NCBI GenBank assembly: GCA_002305635.1 | Contig: DBPR01000008.1 | Coordinates: 43,167 to 107,166 of the forward strand | Direction of reading: 5' to 3' | Length of the DNA: 64,000 nucleotides | Origin: Anaerolineaceae bacterium UBA1415 | Lineage (GTDB): Bacteria; Chloroflexota; Anaerolineae; Anaerolineales; Anaerolineaceae | In this document: in pieces, positions 15,841 through 24,106 of the stretch | Layout: each line of letters opens with the position of its first letter | Numbering within the stretch: position 1 is the stretch's first letter | Made by a program: the position numbers and the translations under genes | Notes under the pieces: model-generated | The model's database searches: none | Told to the model about the DNA's origin: nothing | What the model saw: the letters and a program-made list of their open reading frames with translations, nothing else

Positions 15841-17625
15841 TTATCCGCCAAATTTTTCGATCACAAAACATTCCAGTATATCACCAACCTCAAATGCTTC
15901 ATAATTCTTCAGGGTAATTCCACACTCCATGCCCTCGCGAACATCACGAACGTCTTCTTTTTCACGCCGAATGGACGCAATTTCAACCTTCGCAAGTTCT
16001 TCGCTGTCACGCAGGACGCGCACCTGAGCATTTCGGCGGAATTCACCACTTGAAATGCGACAACCGGCAGCAGTGCCTCCCTTGGAGACCTTGAAGGTTG
16101 CCAAAACCGTAGCTTTTCCGATGGTTTTCTCAACCATTTCAGGCTCAAGCAAACCCTTCAGCGCTTTTTCAACGTCTTCCACCAACCGATAAATGATCTT
16201 GTAGAGGCGGATGGAGACACCTTCAGCGTCCGCGAGGCGTTGGGCGCCCTGATCGATATTCACATCAAAACCCATCACGACGGCATCCGAGGCAGCAGCC
16301 AGCATGACATCGCTCTCGGTGATATTGCCAGCTTCAGCATGCAGAATCTTGACACTAATGTCTTTCTGATCCTTGCTCAGCTTTTCGAGCTCGTTCGTGA
16401 TCGGCTCCAGCGAACCCTGTACGTCAGCTCTCAAAACAAGCCGTAATTCTTTGGCTTCACCGGATTTATAACGACTGAACAATTCTTCCAAAGTAGCGCG
16501 TTTAACATTTTTCTTGGCTTCGCGGGCTGCCTTACGATCGGCGACGATTGTCCGTCCTTCGCGATCGCTCTCAACCACCTGGAAAAGGTCACCTGCTTCT
16601 GGCACGGCATTCAGGCCCATCACCACCACAGGCGTGCTGGGACCAGCCTTGCTGATGCGCTTCTGGCGCTGATCGAACATGGCCTTGATCTTGCCGGTGC
16701 TTTCCCCAGCCACGATCACATCACCTACCTTCAGCGTGCCGTTTTGTACCAGCAGCGTTGCCAGGGAACCACGTGACTTTTCAAGCTTGGCTTCCACCAC
16801 AGTGCCGATACACTGACCTTTGGGGTTGGCTTTGATCATCTGGTTGTCGGCCACGAGCAGGATCGTTTCCAGCAAATCGTCCAGCCCGATGCGTCCCTTG
16901 GCAGAAACCGGCATGACGAAGGTGTTGCCTTCCCACTCATCCGGCTGCAAACCGATCTCGGACAACTGCGTCTTCACCCGATCCAGATTGGCATCGGCCT
17001 TATCGATCTTGTTAAGTGCCACGATGATCGGAACCTGAGCTGCCTTGGCATGGTTGGCGGCTTCCCGCGTCTGCGGCTGAACACCGTCATCGGCTGCCAC
17101 GACCAAAACCACGATATCCGCACCCTGCGCTCCTCTGGCCCGCATCGATGAGAACGCGGCATGGCCGGGAGTATCCATAAAAGTGATCAGGCGGTCTTTG
17201 TGGGTGATCTGATAAGCGCCGATGTGCTGGGTGATGCCGCCCGCTTCGCCGCCAGCAACATTGGTGTTGCGGATCGCGTCCAGCAGGGTTGTTTTGCCAT
17301 GATCGACATGTCCAAGGATCGTGATCACCGGAGGCCGGTTGATAAGCTTTGAGGGATCTTCCTTCAGGATCACCCGACGCCACAGCGGCATCTCGCCGAT
17401 GTCTTCAACAACTTCCTCATCCTCTTCCAAAAGAGGTTCAAAACCAAGCTCTGTAGCCACAACAGCCGCAGTGTCAAAATCGATGGTTTGATTAATACTC
17501 GCCATGACACCATTGGACATCAGGATCTTAATGACCTGAACCGCGCTGTTGTTCAACAGGGCAGCTAAATCTCTAACAGTGATGCTATATGGGAGTTGGA
17601 TTATTTTTTCTTCTTTTTTGCTCAT
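15841..17625 (-). CDS. infB: Translation initiation factor IF-2, short form
   Basis: 594 residues; the long variable N-terminal region of many IF-2 proteins is absent. Order: small IF2_N domain (about 10-60), G domain with GHVDHGKTT (about 106), DTPGHAAF, NKIDKAD, then beta-barrel domain II, IF-2 domain 3 and the C-terminal fMet-tRNA-binding barrel ending CFVIEKFGG. It places initiator tRNA on the 30S subunit. The ATG has GGAGG 5 nt away. Confidence 0.97.
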   Translation of the reverse strand: MSKKEEKIIQLPYSITVRDLAALLNNSAVQVIKILMSNGVMASINQTIDFDTAAVVATELGFEPLLEEDEEVVEDIGEMPLWRRVILKEDPSKLINRPPVITILGHVDHGKTTLLDAIRNTNVAGGEAGGITQHIGAYQITHKDRLITFMDTPGHAAFSSMRARGAQGADIVVLVVAADDGVQPQTREAANHAKAAQVPIIVALNKIDKADANLDRVKTQLSEIGLQPDEWEGNTFVMPVSAKGRIGLDDLLETILLVADNQMIKANPKGQCIGTVVEAKLEKSRGSLATLLVQNGTLKVGDVIVAGESTGKIKAMFDQRQKRISKAGPSTPVVVMGLNAVPEAGDLFQVVESDREGRTIVADRKAAREAKKNVKRATLEELFSRYKSGEAKELRLVLRADVQGSLEPITNELEKLSKDQKDISVKILHAEAGNITESDVMLAAASDAVVMGFDVNIDQGAQRLADAEGVSIRLYKIIYRLVEDVEKALKGLLEPEMVEKTIGKATVLATFKVSKGGTAAGCRISSGEFRRNAQVRVLRDSEELAKVEIASIRREKEDVRDVREGMECGITLKNYEAFEVGDILECFVIEKFGG

Positions 17626-17702
17626 TCATACCTCCATCTACATGTGCGGCAATTGCCTTGCTTTTAAACATGGACTTTCAGAGCAAAATTTTGAAGAAAA
17701 AC

Positions 17703-18053
17703 TTAGGCTGACATACTTTCCCTATCGTTTGGTTCTGCCTCTGGTGTTTCCACCTCCGGCAAAGCCAGTAGAAAATCAGTCAGCAATTGGTTTTCCTGCT
17801 CCGAAATCGAAGTCCGTAAAGCTTTTGCCAATGATCCTTTTAACCCTTTAACCCAGCAGCTTCTTTGATCGTGTAAATAAGCGCCACGACCGGGCAGCTT
17901 GCCACTGTGGTCAATCTGTACGCCCTGCTCGGTCTTTACCAATCGGATCAGATTCTTCTTTGGTAAAACCTCGCGACAACCAACGCATGTGCGCTGAGGA
18001 ACGTGTTTGGGTTTCAAATTCTTTTTTCCTGCCACCTTTGTGCTTTCTCTCAA
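17703..18053 (-). CDS. YlxR/RnpM-family RNA-binding protein
   Basis: 116 residues. QRTCVGCREVLPKKNLIRLV and the later GRGAYLH are the YlxR (PF04296) marks; recent work calls the B. subtilis protein RnpM, a regulator of RNase P. The start is uncertain: the frame opens at a TTG (18053), and a GTG at 18035 also fits; no strong Shine-Dalgarno is seen for either. It sits between nusA (89 nt) and infB (77 nt), its usual place. Confidence 0.85.
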   Translation of the reverse strand: MRESTKVAGKKNLKPKHVPQRTCVGCREVLPKKNLIRLVKTEQGVQIDHSGKLPGRGAYLHDQRSCWVKGLKGSLAKALRTSISEQENQLLTDFLLALPEVETPEAEPNDRESMSA

Positions 18054-18142
18054 AAGCCCTTAAAAACTTATCTTTTATCCCTGGAATCAGAGTTGCTGAT
18101 TCCAGGGTTTTCAACTATTTCAATTCCATTATACGGAATTTT

Positions 18143-20065
18143 TTACCAATCTTCCCAATCATCTTCATTCTTGCGATGAGTATACCGCACGACGTCAGTA
18201 TCCTGATCGGGATCGTACTCAACCGTGTAACCACGGCGCTTCTTGCCTTTTTTCCGTTTATCAGGCATCATGCGGCGATATTCATCATCATCTTCGCTGG
18301 CGCCTTTTTCTCTTCGCATGGAATCGAGCTGGAAGAGTTCCTCAAAGCTCTTTTCTTCACCGGTTTCAGGATCAACCATATCTTCTGCTTCAATTTCGTC
18401 CTCGGCTTTTTCAGTTTCCTCGGCCTCAATCTCCTCGTCGCCAGCTTGTTCGACAGCTTCCGCTTCGACAATACCCAATGCCTGATCATCTTCAGGGCTT
18501 TGAGTAGCATCTTCAGCGGACGTTTCCTCTTCAACAGGCTCAGTCGATTCTTCTACAGCAAGCGCCGGGAATTCATAATTGCTGGCGGCGTCCATGATCT
18601 CATCAAAAGACCTGGGCCCGATGCCGTCAATTGCCAGGATCGAATCAGCGTCCGTTTGGATGGTAAAGATCAAATCGCCCAGGGTCTCGAACCCCTTACC
18701 CTGCAGCGTTGTCGCGATATGCTCGCGAATACCAGGAACATCATAAATACTAACTTCAAAAGCGCGTTGGTCAATGCCATCGCGTATCGCTTTCAATTCA
18801 GCCATATGGGCGTCAATTTCTTCCTTGCGGTCAGCCTCTCCACGCCGTTCAACGCGATCCACAAAACGACCGATCAGGGCGCTGTCATCCATATTGAGCA
18901 CACGGCCTTCCGATTTCATCTGTAAAAGCTCTTCCACGCGCGCCATTGTCTCGGTTTCTTCTTTGGCCAGGTTCTCAAGCGTCTTGTCTTCTCTCAACTT
19001 CACCAATGCTTTGGCGGCAGCTTCCGAAACGCTCATGATATCAATGCGCCAACCGGTCAGTTTGGCAGCCAAACGCGCGTTTTGACCTTCGCGGCCAATT
19101 GCCAGGCTCAGCTGATCTTCAGGCACGACCACGGTCGCGGTCTTGTGATCATAAAGCGAGGGGTTCAAATACACACCTGAAACACGCGCGGGGCTGATCG
19201 CCTTGCTGATATAAACAGCCGCGTCCGGGCTCCACTCGATCACGTCGATTTTCTCATCATGTAATTCACGCACGATCGCCTGAATACGAACACCGCGTTG
19301 GCCCACACAGGCGCCAACCGGATCGATGCCTTGCTGGGTGGCTGAGACGGCGACCTTGGCGCGCTGGCCGGGTTCGCGGGCGATTGAGCGGATTTCCACG
19401 ATCCCGTGGAAAATTTCCGGCACCTCATTTTCCAGCAAACGCCGCAGGAAATTGCGGTGTCCGCGGGAAAGGACGATCTTTACCTCTTTTTGCGAATCGA
19501 TCACTTCAACGACATAAGCGCGGATACGATCGTGGATGCGGAATCTTTCGTTGGGGATCATGTCCTTGCGCAGCATCGTTCCCTCAGCTTTGAGATCGAG
19601 GCCGATGGTTGCCTGTCTCGGATTGACCGCCTGAACGATGCCGCTGGTGATCTCGCCAACCTGCTTGCTGAAATGTTCAAACTGGCGTTGTCTTTCCGCG
19701 TCGCGAATGCGCTGCTGAATTGCCTGACGGGCAGTTTGCGCGGCAATCCGGCCAAAGTCAGCCGGAGTTGACTCAACCATGATCAGATCGCCCAGTTTTG
19801 CATCTGGATTGGTCAGCAGGGCGTCTTCCAGCAGAACCTCGGTCCGTTCATCATAAATCGAATCAGTAACCTCTTTTTCAGCGAAAACACTTACGTTTCC
19901 ACTGTCAAAATCGAGCTTAACCTGAACGTCCTGTCCGGCAGGACTACCAACTGCCTTTCGATAGGCGGAAACCATGGCAGATTCCAGCGCTGCCAGAATC
20001 GTCTCACGCGGCAACCCTTTTTCTTCCAGCACCTCATTGAAGGCTAACGTAAATTCGCTTTTCAT
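18143..20065 (-). CDS. nusA: Transcription termination/antitermination factor NusA, long acidic form
   Basis: 640 residues. The N-terminal RNAP-binding domain (about 1-125, LAFNEVLEEKGLPRE), S1 domain (about 130-200), KH1 (AKVAVSATQQGIDPVGACVG) and KH2 (LSLAIGREGQNARLAAKLTG) are all present. A helix-hairpin-helix-like region (VPGIREHIATTLQGKGFETL) follows, then about 100 mostly acidic residues and a basic end, so it is longer than usual. GGAG precedes the ATG. The leader holds overlapping hairpins (20128-20169) that may regulate the whole operon. No rimP lies upstream. Confidence 0.96.
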   Translation of the reverse strand: MKSEFTLAFNEVLEEKGLPRETILAALESAMVSAYRKAVGSPAGQDVQVKLDFDSGNVSVFAEKEVTDSIYDERTEVLLEDALLTNPDAKLGDLIMVESTPADFGRIAAQTARQAIQQRIRDAERQRQFEHFSKQVGEITSGIVQAVNPRQATIGLDLKAEGTMLRKDMIPNERFRIHDRIRAYVVEVIDSQKEVKIVLSRGHRNFLRRLLENEVPEIFHGIVEIRSIAREPGQRAKVAVSATQQGIDPVGACVGQRGVRIQAIVRELHDEKIDVIEWSPDAAVYISKAISPARVSGVYLNPSLYDHKTATVVVPEDQLSLAIGREGQNARLAAKLTGWRIDIMSVSEAAAKALVKLREDKTLENLAKEETETMARVEELLQMKSEGRVLNMDDSALIGRFVDRVERRGEADRKEEIDAHMAELKAIRDGIDQRAFEVSIYDVPGIREHIATTLQGKGFETLGDLIFTIQTDADSILAIDGIGPRSFDEIMDAASNYEFPALAVEESTEPVEEETSAEDATQSPEDDQALGIVEAEAVEQAGDEEIEAEETEKAEDEIEAEDMVDPETGEEKSFEELFQLDSMRREKGASEDDDEYRRMMPDKRKKGKKRRGYTVEYDPDQDTDVVRYTHRKNEDDWEDW

Positions 20066-20127
20066 CGCTTTCTTTCTCCAAAATTAACTGCATTTCAGTT
20101 CCAACTCAAACACACAATTCAGTTCTA

Positions 20128-20169
20128 ACAAAAAAGTGGACTTTTAGCCCACTTTTCAGATTGAAAAGT
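20128..20169 (-). promoter_or_regulatory. Candidate attenuator in the nusA leader
   Basis: On the minus strand AAAAGTGG (20156-20149) pairs with CCACTTTT (20139-20132) and a T6 run follows, an intrinsic terminator about 70 nt before nusA. The same AAAAGT (20156-20151) can instead pair with the upstream ACTTTT (20169-20164), which would block the terminator. Both arrangements lie downstream of the promoter at 20191-20219. Function inferred from structure only. Confidence 0.6.
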
Positions 20170-20190
20170 ATTGAACTGACGAACAGGTAA

Positions 20191-20219
20191 ATAATACCAT
20201 ATTCACAAACCTGACGCAA
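20191..20219 (-). promoter_or_regulatory. Promoter of the nusA-infB operon
   Basis: On the minus strand TTGCGT (20219-20214), 17-nt spacer, TATTAT (20196-20191). Confidence 0.7.
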
Positions 20220-20231
20220 GACAAATTTTTA

Positions 20232-20304
20232 CGATGTTTTTCGATGTTGTTTTTTTGATGTTTTTTTGGTGTTTTTCGGGTGTTTTGTTTTATCGATGTT
20301 TTCC
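20232..20304. repeat. Degenerate tandem T-rich repeat
   Basis: Five to seven imperfect copies of a roughly 10-12 nt unit, (G)ATGTTTTT or GTGTTTTT, lie between the S8 protease terminator and the nusA promoter. No coding potential. Slippage-prone low-complexity DNA; a role as an upstream element for nusA is possible but not shown. Confidence 0.6.
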
Positions 20305-20402
20305 CAATGTTCCATATTTGTCAGCAGGATTCCTAAAGAATCCGGTGACAATCCGATCTTGGTCTGCGGGCTGTAACTGTTCTTTTATTCAGCCTGGCAA
20401 TT

Positions 20403-20437
20403 AAAAAAAGAGGCTGCCCTGCTTACAGGGCAGCCTC
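20403..20437 (-). terminator. Strong terminator of the S8 protease gene
   Basis: A 12-bp GC-rich stem (GAGGCTGCCCTG 20410-20421 with CAGGGCAGCCTC 20426-20437) has a 4-nt loop and a T7 run on the minus strand. Confidence 0.95.
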
Positions 20438-20457
20438 GATTCAAAGACTAAATATGC

Positions 20458-23400
20458 TTATCTCAGGTTTAATACCAGAGGCAGATAAAGATTTACAACC
20501 GTTGGCCCCACGTGACCTGTCTTGTACAGGTTGACATCCATTTTGACGATATCATCCTTGAGGGTCGAGGTCGAACCAGCGCTAAACCAGCCGTACCAGA
20601 CTTCGGACTCACTGAAAGAGCTGCCCAGGTCCCAGGCAACGGTCATATCGAACGGTTGCAGTTTAGGAACAGAGGTCGGCGCGGTAACCGTGAAATTGGG
20701 CGTTCCGGTTTTTGGAACCAATGCGACTGCCAGTCTGACAGTATCTGCTTCACCAGAGGATTCGTAGTTCTGGATCAGCACCCAGCAGGTACCGTTGGTC
20801 CAGGTTGGATTATTGATGCTGATGTATTCCATCGAGCCGCCAACCGCGGAATAGGCTTTCTCCAGCAATTTGGCTGGCGTACTACCGGTACCCATGTACA
20901 TATCCAGATCCGGAGAGCTGCTTTCCAAAACCTCAGCAACAAGTCTGCTTCCGTTTTTCGGGCAAGAGAAACTGGTATACCAGACCTTGTCCTTGTTGTC
21001 ATAAGGATCAGCAGGGGTGGGATCCTGGACAACAGTGAATTCGTAAATGGTTGCTGGGGTCATGCCGTAACGGGTGGTGTTGAAACTGGTGATCGCGTTG
21101 GCGTAGTAGGCATCCTCAAACACGTGGTCGCCTGTCGCAGACTCAATATCCTGACGCAGTTCAGAGGGCAGCGTGGAACCAGACATATTCGCCTTGGCAG
21201 CCAGGGTAAAAGCGGTATCGCTGATCGGTTTGTTGTTGCTGAAAGTACCATCAGTATTGAATTTAATTCGGGCAAACTGCCATGCGCCTTCAGACAAAAG
21301 GCCTGGAGTGACTTTAACGGTGATGACCTGAGTGCCGCCGACCGGAATGGTGAAGGTAGACGGAGTAACGACCACATCAACATGATCTGTCTTGGTCACT
21401 TCAACGGTATATTCTGTAGCTACACCCGCAACGTTCTTGACGGTACGAGTGAAGGTACAGCCACCCAGACAATTGCTGTTTTGATAGGATGGGATATTCA
21501 ATGTGCGCATATCGCCACCGCTGGCGGGGTTGGCAGCCTTGTATTCTTCGTAGGTCACTTCCATGACCAGACCAGCCAGAGCAGCCTTGGACATATCGAT
21601 ACGGCCATTGCCATAATCAAAGGGAGTAACGGCTCCCATATCATAATCACGGGATGTACCAGCCAGTGCAGTCATGATGATGGCAGATCGGAGCGCAGCC
21701 GGGCTCCAGTTAGGATAAAGCGAGCGCATCACAGCCAGGGAACCAGCCACGTGGGGGCCAGCCATGGATGTACCGCTCATCAGATCGGTGGCTCCAGGAG
21801 CAGAATAAGCAGCCAGAACATTGGTTCCGGGGGCCGCGATATCAGGCTCGAGCATCTCGTAGTTGGTGATTGGGCCCCTTGATGAAGATTGTGCCAGGAT
21901 ATCACCCCACTCCGGGCGTGTCCCTGATGTGACATCCTTCAGGATATTAACGGTCATGGGGCTGCCCGCGACTGCCTCAATTTCCAGACCAGCTTCGAGA
22001 GAGATCATGGCAGCCGGAATGTTGACACTACCTGAATCAGTTCCCATGATGATGGGAGCGCCAGGTTGGTTATTGTAAACCAGCGCGAAGATACCGCCAC
22101 CATCCTGTACAGCCTGCAGCTTTTCTTTGAAGGAACAGGTACCGCGTTTGATGAGCGCAACTTTTCCAGTCAAAACGCCAGTAGGCCAGGCCGCACAACC
22201 TTCAAGATTGTCATGATTACCGCCCCATACCAGGGTTTTACCCGTCAGGTTGGTTGACAACACTGGAGCAAGATCAGAGGCTGCCAACAGGGCAATTGAA
22301 TTCAGGGGGTTGGCGCTGCCCGGGTTCACAGTAACCGGATAGCCAAAAATACGACCGTGTTGGGTATTGGCGGTCACGATCGCCCACGGGGGCAGTTTGT
22401 AAATGGTGGAATCGCCAGGGCCGCTGTTTCCCGCGGAGGTCGCGGTGGAAACACCAACTTTGAAAGCTTCAAGGAAGGCAACTTCGGTGGAATCCAGCCA
22501 TGGGCTTCTTGCCGGGCCACCAGTGGGGCCAATGGAGAAGTTCAGCGCATCGACGCCGTCAGCAATGGCCTGATTGACCGCTGCGGTTGAAGCACTGCCA
22601 GGACATCCGCTGGAACCACAAACTTTGTAGGAAACGATTCTGGCTCTCGGAGCCATACCTGAGATAACAACGTTCGCGCCGTTGTAGTTGATCTGAACAC
22701 GGTTACCAGCAGTGGTACCTGCGGTATGCGAACCATGATCCAGGGTATCGTTGCCATCGGTTTGGTTCAACATATCCCACATACCGATCAGCTTTTTGTT
22801 GCATTGGTGAGTTGCAGGAGCTGTGGCACAAAGACCTTTATAACCACCAGCTGGAGGATTGGGATAAATATAGCTATCCAGGGGAGTGTGGTCCAGGAAG
22901 CTGGGATGCGTGGCATTGATGCCGGTATCGATGATACCTACAATTGTGCCCTCGCCGCGTTTTCCTTCAGGCAGAGGTACGGCTGAGCCGTCCCAGATCT
23001 TGTCAACGCCAATGAATGCCGGACTGACATCTGTATCGACCTGATAGAGAGTATCGATGTAGACTTCTCGAACTTCAGGCTGCTGGCGCAAAAGCGCGGC
23101 TTCTTCGACCGTCATCTTTGCGGAAAAACCGTTGATGACATAATCGTAACGATAGAGAACCTCAAGATCACGGCCCAAAATCTGTTCAGCTTTGGCAATG
23201 AAGGCGTCCAAACCAGCATTAAGGTGCGCCAGATAAGCAACCGCTTCGGGGGAATCAACATCGATCTTGCCGCTCTCAGCGCGCAGTGGCGCTGCGAAGA
23301 GGGCATTGCCACCGTCATAGGTAGCCAATGAAGGCTCCGTTAATTGCACTGTAAAGCTCTCGGCCTCCGCAGCCATATCTAGCCATAACTGATCTTCAGC

Positions 23401-23520
23401 TGAGATCACTGGTTCATCTGCAGGCGTTGCTGCAAATTCAGGGGCCGCAGCTGCGACCGGGCTCACCAACAAAGCGGCGAGCAAAAGAAAACTAAAAATC
23501 TGGGTAATTCTTTTTTTCAT
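20458..23520 (-). CDS. Secreted S8 (subtilisin-like) serine protease, Vpr type
   Basis: 1020 residues. A signal peptide (about 1-26) is followed by an I9-type propeptide (about 50-155), then the S8 domain with the catalytic triad: Asp in GIIDTGINATHPSF (about 195), His in LDHGSHTAGTTAG (about 263), Ser in MSGTSMAGPHVAG (about 585). A PA domain is inserted between His and Ser (about 410-520). The C-terminal 400 residues form Fn3-like beta domains and end without a sorting signal. GGAG precedes the ATG. It probably digests extracellular protein for amino acids. It has its own terminator. Confidence 0.93.
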   Translation of the reverse strand: MKKRITQIFSFLLLAALLVSPVAAAAPEFAATPADEPVISAEDQLWLDMAAEAESFTVQLTEPSLATYDGGNALFAAPLRAESGKIDVDSPEAVAYLAHLNAGLDAFIAKAEQILGRDLEVLYRYDYVINGFSAKMTVEEAALLRQQPEVREVYIDTLYQVDTDVSPAFIGVDKIWDGSAVPLPEGKRGEGTIVGIIDTGINATHPSFLDHTPLDSYIYPNPPAGGYKGLCATAPATHQCNKKLIGMWDMLNQTDGNDTLDHGSHTAGTTAGNRVQINYNGANVVISGMAPRARIVSYKVCGSSGCPGSASTAAVNQAIADGVDALNFSIGPTGGPARSPWLDSTEVAFLEAFKVGVSTATSAGNSGPGDSTIYKLPPWAIVTANTQHGRIFGYPVTVNPGSANPLNSIALLAASDLAPVLSTNLTGKTLVWGGNHDNLEGCAAWPTGVLTGKVALIKRGTCSFKEKLQAVQDGGGIFALVYNNQPGAPIIMGTDSGSVNIPAAMISLEAGLEIEAVAGSPMTVNILKDVTSGTRPEWGDILAQSSSRGPITNYEMLEPDIAAPGTNVLAAYSAPGATDLMSGTSMAGPHVAGSLAVMRSLYPNWSPAALRSAIIMTALAGTSRDYDMGAVTPFDYGNGRIDMSKAALAGLVMEVTYEEYKAANPASGGDMRTLNIPSYQNSNCLGGCTFTRTVKNVAGVATEYTVEVTKTDHVDVVVTPSTFTIPVGGTQVITVKVTPGLLSEGAWQFARIKFNTDGTFSNNKPISDTAFTLAAKANMSGSTLPSELRQDIESATGDHVFEDAYYANAITSFNTTRYGMTPATIYEFTVVQDPTPADPYDNKDKVWYTSFSCPKNGSRLVAEVLESSSPDLDMYMGTGSTPAKLLEKAYSAVGGSMEYISINNPTWTNGTCWVLIQNYESSGEADTVRLAVALVPKTGTPNFTVTAPTSVPKLQPFDMTVAWDLGSSFSESEVWYGWFSAGSTSTLKDDIVKMDVNLYKTGHVGPTVVNLYLPLVLNLR

Positions 23521-23560
23521 ACCTTTTTCTCCTTATTTTTTCCTTAGATATGCTTACTAA

Positions 23561-23579
23561 AAGTATCGCTGGGATACTT
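23561..23579 (-). promoter_or_regulatory. Leader hairpin of the S8 protease gene
   Basis: AAGTATC (23561-23567) pairs with GATACTT (23573-23579), about 40 nt before the start codon. A second inverted repeat, CCAAACC (about 23597) with GGTTTGG, lies further upstream. Role unknown. The rest of 23580-23742 holds no gene. Confidence 0.4.
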
Positions 23580-23742
23580 CTAAATAACAAACGCGTCCAA
23601 ACCTTCCCCTTTTCCAGGGTTTGGGAGAAAACAACTATGAGCAGAGAAAATCAATTGCATCAGTATGAAATGATAACACAAGCCAGGAAAAATATAAACT
23701 TTTCCATGGAAGAAATTTAGCGGATGAGAAAAAAAAACGGAC

Positions 23743-23792
23743 AAAAAAAGCCTTCTCCTTACCCTGGAGCATTTCCAGGGCGAAGGAGAAGG
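23743..23792 (-). terminator. Long hairpin with T run, terminator-like on the minus strand
   Basis: CCTTCTCCTT (23751-23760) plus CCCTGGA (23762-23768) pairs with TCCAGGG (23774-23780) plus AAGGAGAAGG (23783-23792), about 17 bp. On the minus strand CTTTTTTTG follows. It would end a minus-strand transcript coming from the structured region at 23860-23975, where no protein gene lies. Its arms also resemble the hairpin repeats near 48.6 kb. Confidence 0.65.
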
Positions 23793-23859
23793 GGGACCAC
23801 AAAGTGGCGGATAAGGAAATCAAAGTGATTCACGGTTTAGGAGTTGGACTCTTTCCTCG

Positions 23860-23975
23860 ATAGCAACGACAGCCCTCAACCCAGGGAAAGAACCCGGGAC
23901 GCAAGCAGCCCCGGCTTCGCCATAAACTCTCTGCTGATAGGGCGTAATGGTTGGCCGTCGGGTGGATGAGGGAAA
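23860..23975 (+). ncRNA. Structured RNA candidate with c-di-GMP-I (GEMM)-like features
   Basis: Nested helices are visible: GCCCT (23872-23876) with AGGGC (23939-23943) encloses CCC-a-GGG (23880-23886) with CCCGGG (23893-23898), and AGCAG (23904-23908) with CTGCT (23931-23935) around a GGC-ttc-GCC hairpin. The sequence ACAGCCCTCAACC, then GAAAG, then GGGACGCAA recalls the GEMM riboswitch core (ACAGGGCAAACC, GAAA, GGGACGCAAAGCC), and GGTTGGCCGTCGGGT its 3' part, but the helix register differs. Strand and class are uncertain; the next plus-strand gene is the GH13 enzyme. Confidence 0.4.
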
Positions 23976-24060
23976 ATAGCCTGGCGCCGCACAAGTCGTA
24001 GTATTGCCCTGGTTCGTCGGTTTACTGTTTTTATCACCTCTTATTCACCCAAACTTCCTT

Positions 24061-24066
24061 TATAAT
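24061..24066 (+). promoter_or_regulatory. -10 box of the GH13 gene
   Basis: TATAAT lies 40 nt before the ATG at 24107, which has its own Shine-Dalgarno. No clear -35 was found. Confidence 0.55.
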
Positions 24067-24106
24067 AGGAACTGACCCAAAATTCTCAGACCCCATGGAG
24101 GCAGCC

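Noticed and set aside
17960..18925. 321-codon plus-strand ORF opposite nusA and ylxR
   Set aside because: Shadow of the NusA acidic tail; no start signals.
20512..21882. 456-codon plus-strand ORF inside the S8 protease gene
   Set aside because: It is the antisense frame of a well-supported protease with an intact catalytic triad; composition is not protein-like.
23700..24060. RNase P, tmRNA or SRP RNA in the structured region
   Set aside because: The minus strand contains GAGGAAAGAGTCC, which resembles part of RNase P, but the other universal RNase P, tmRNA and SRP motifs are absent.
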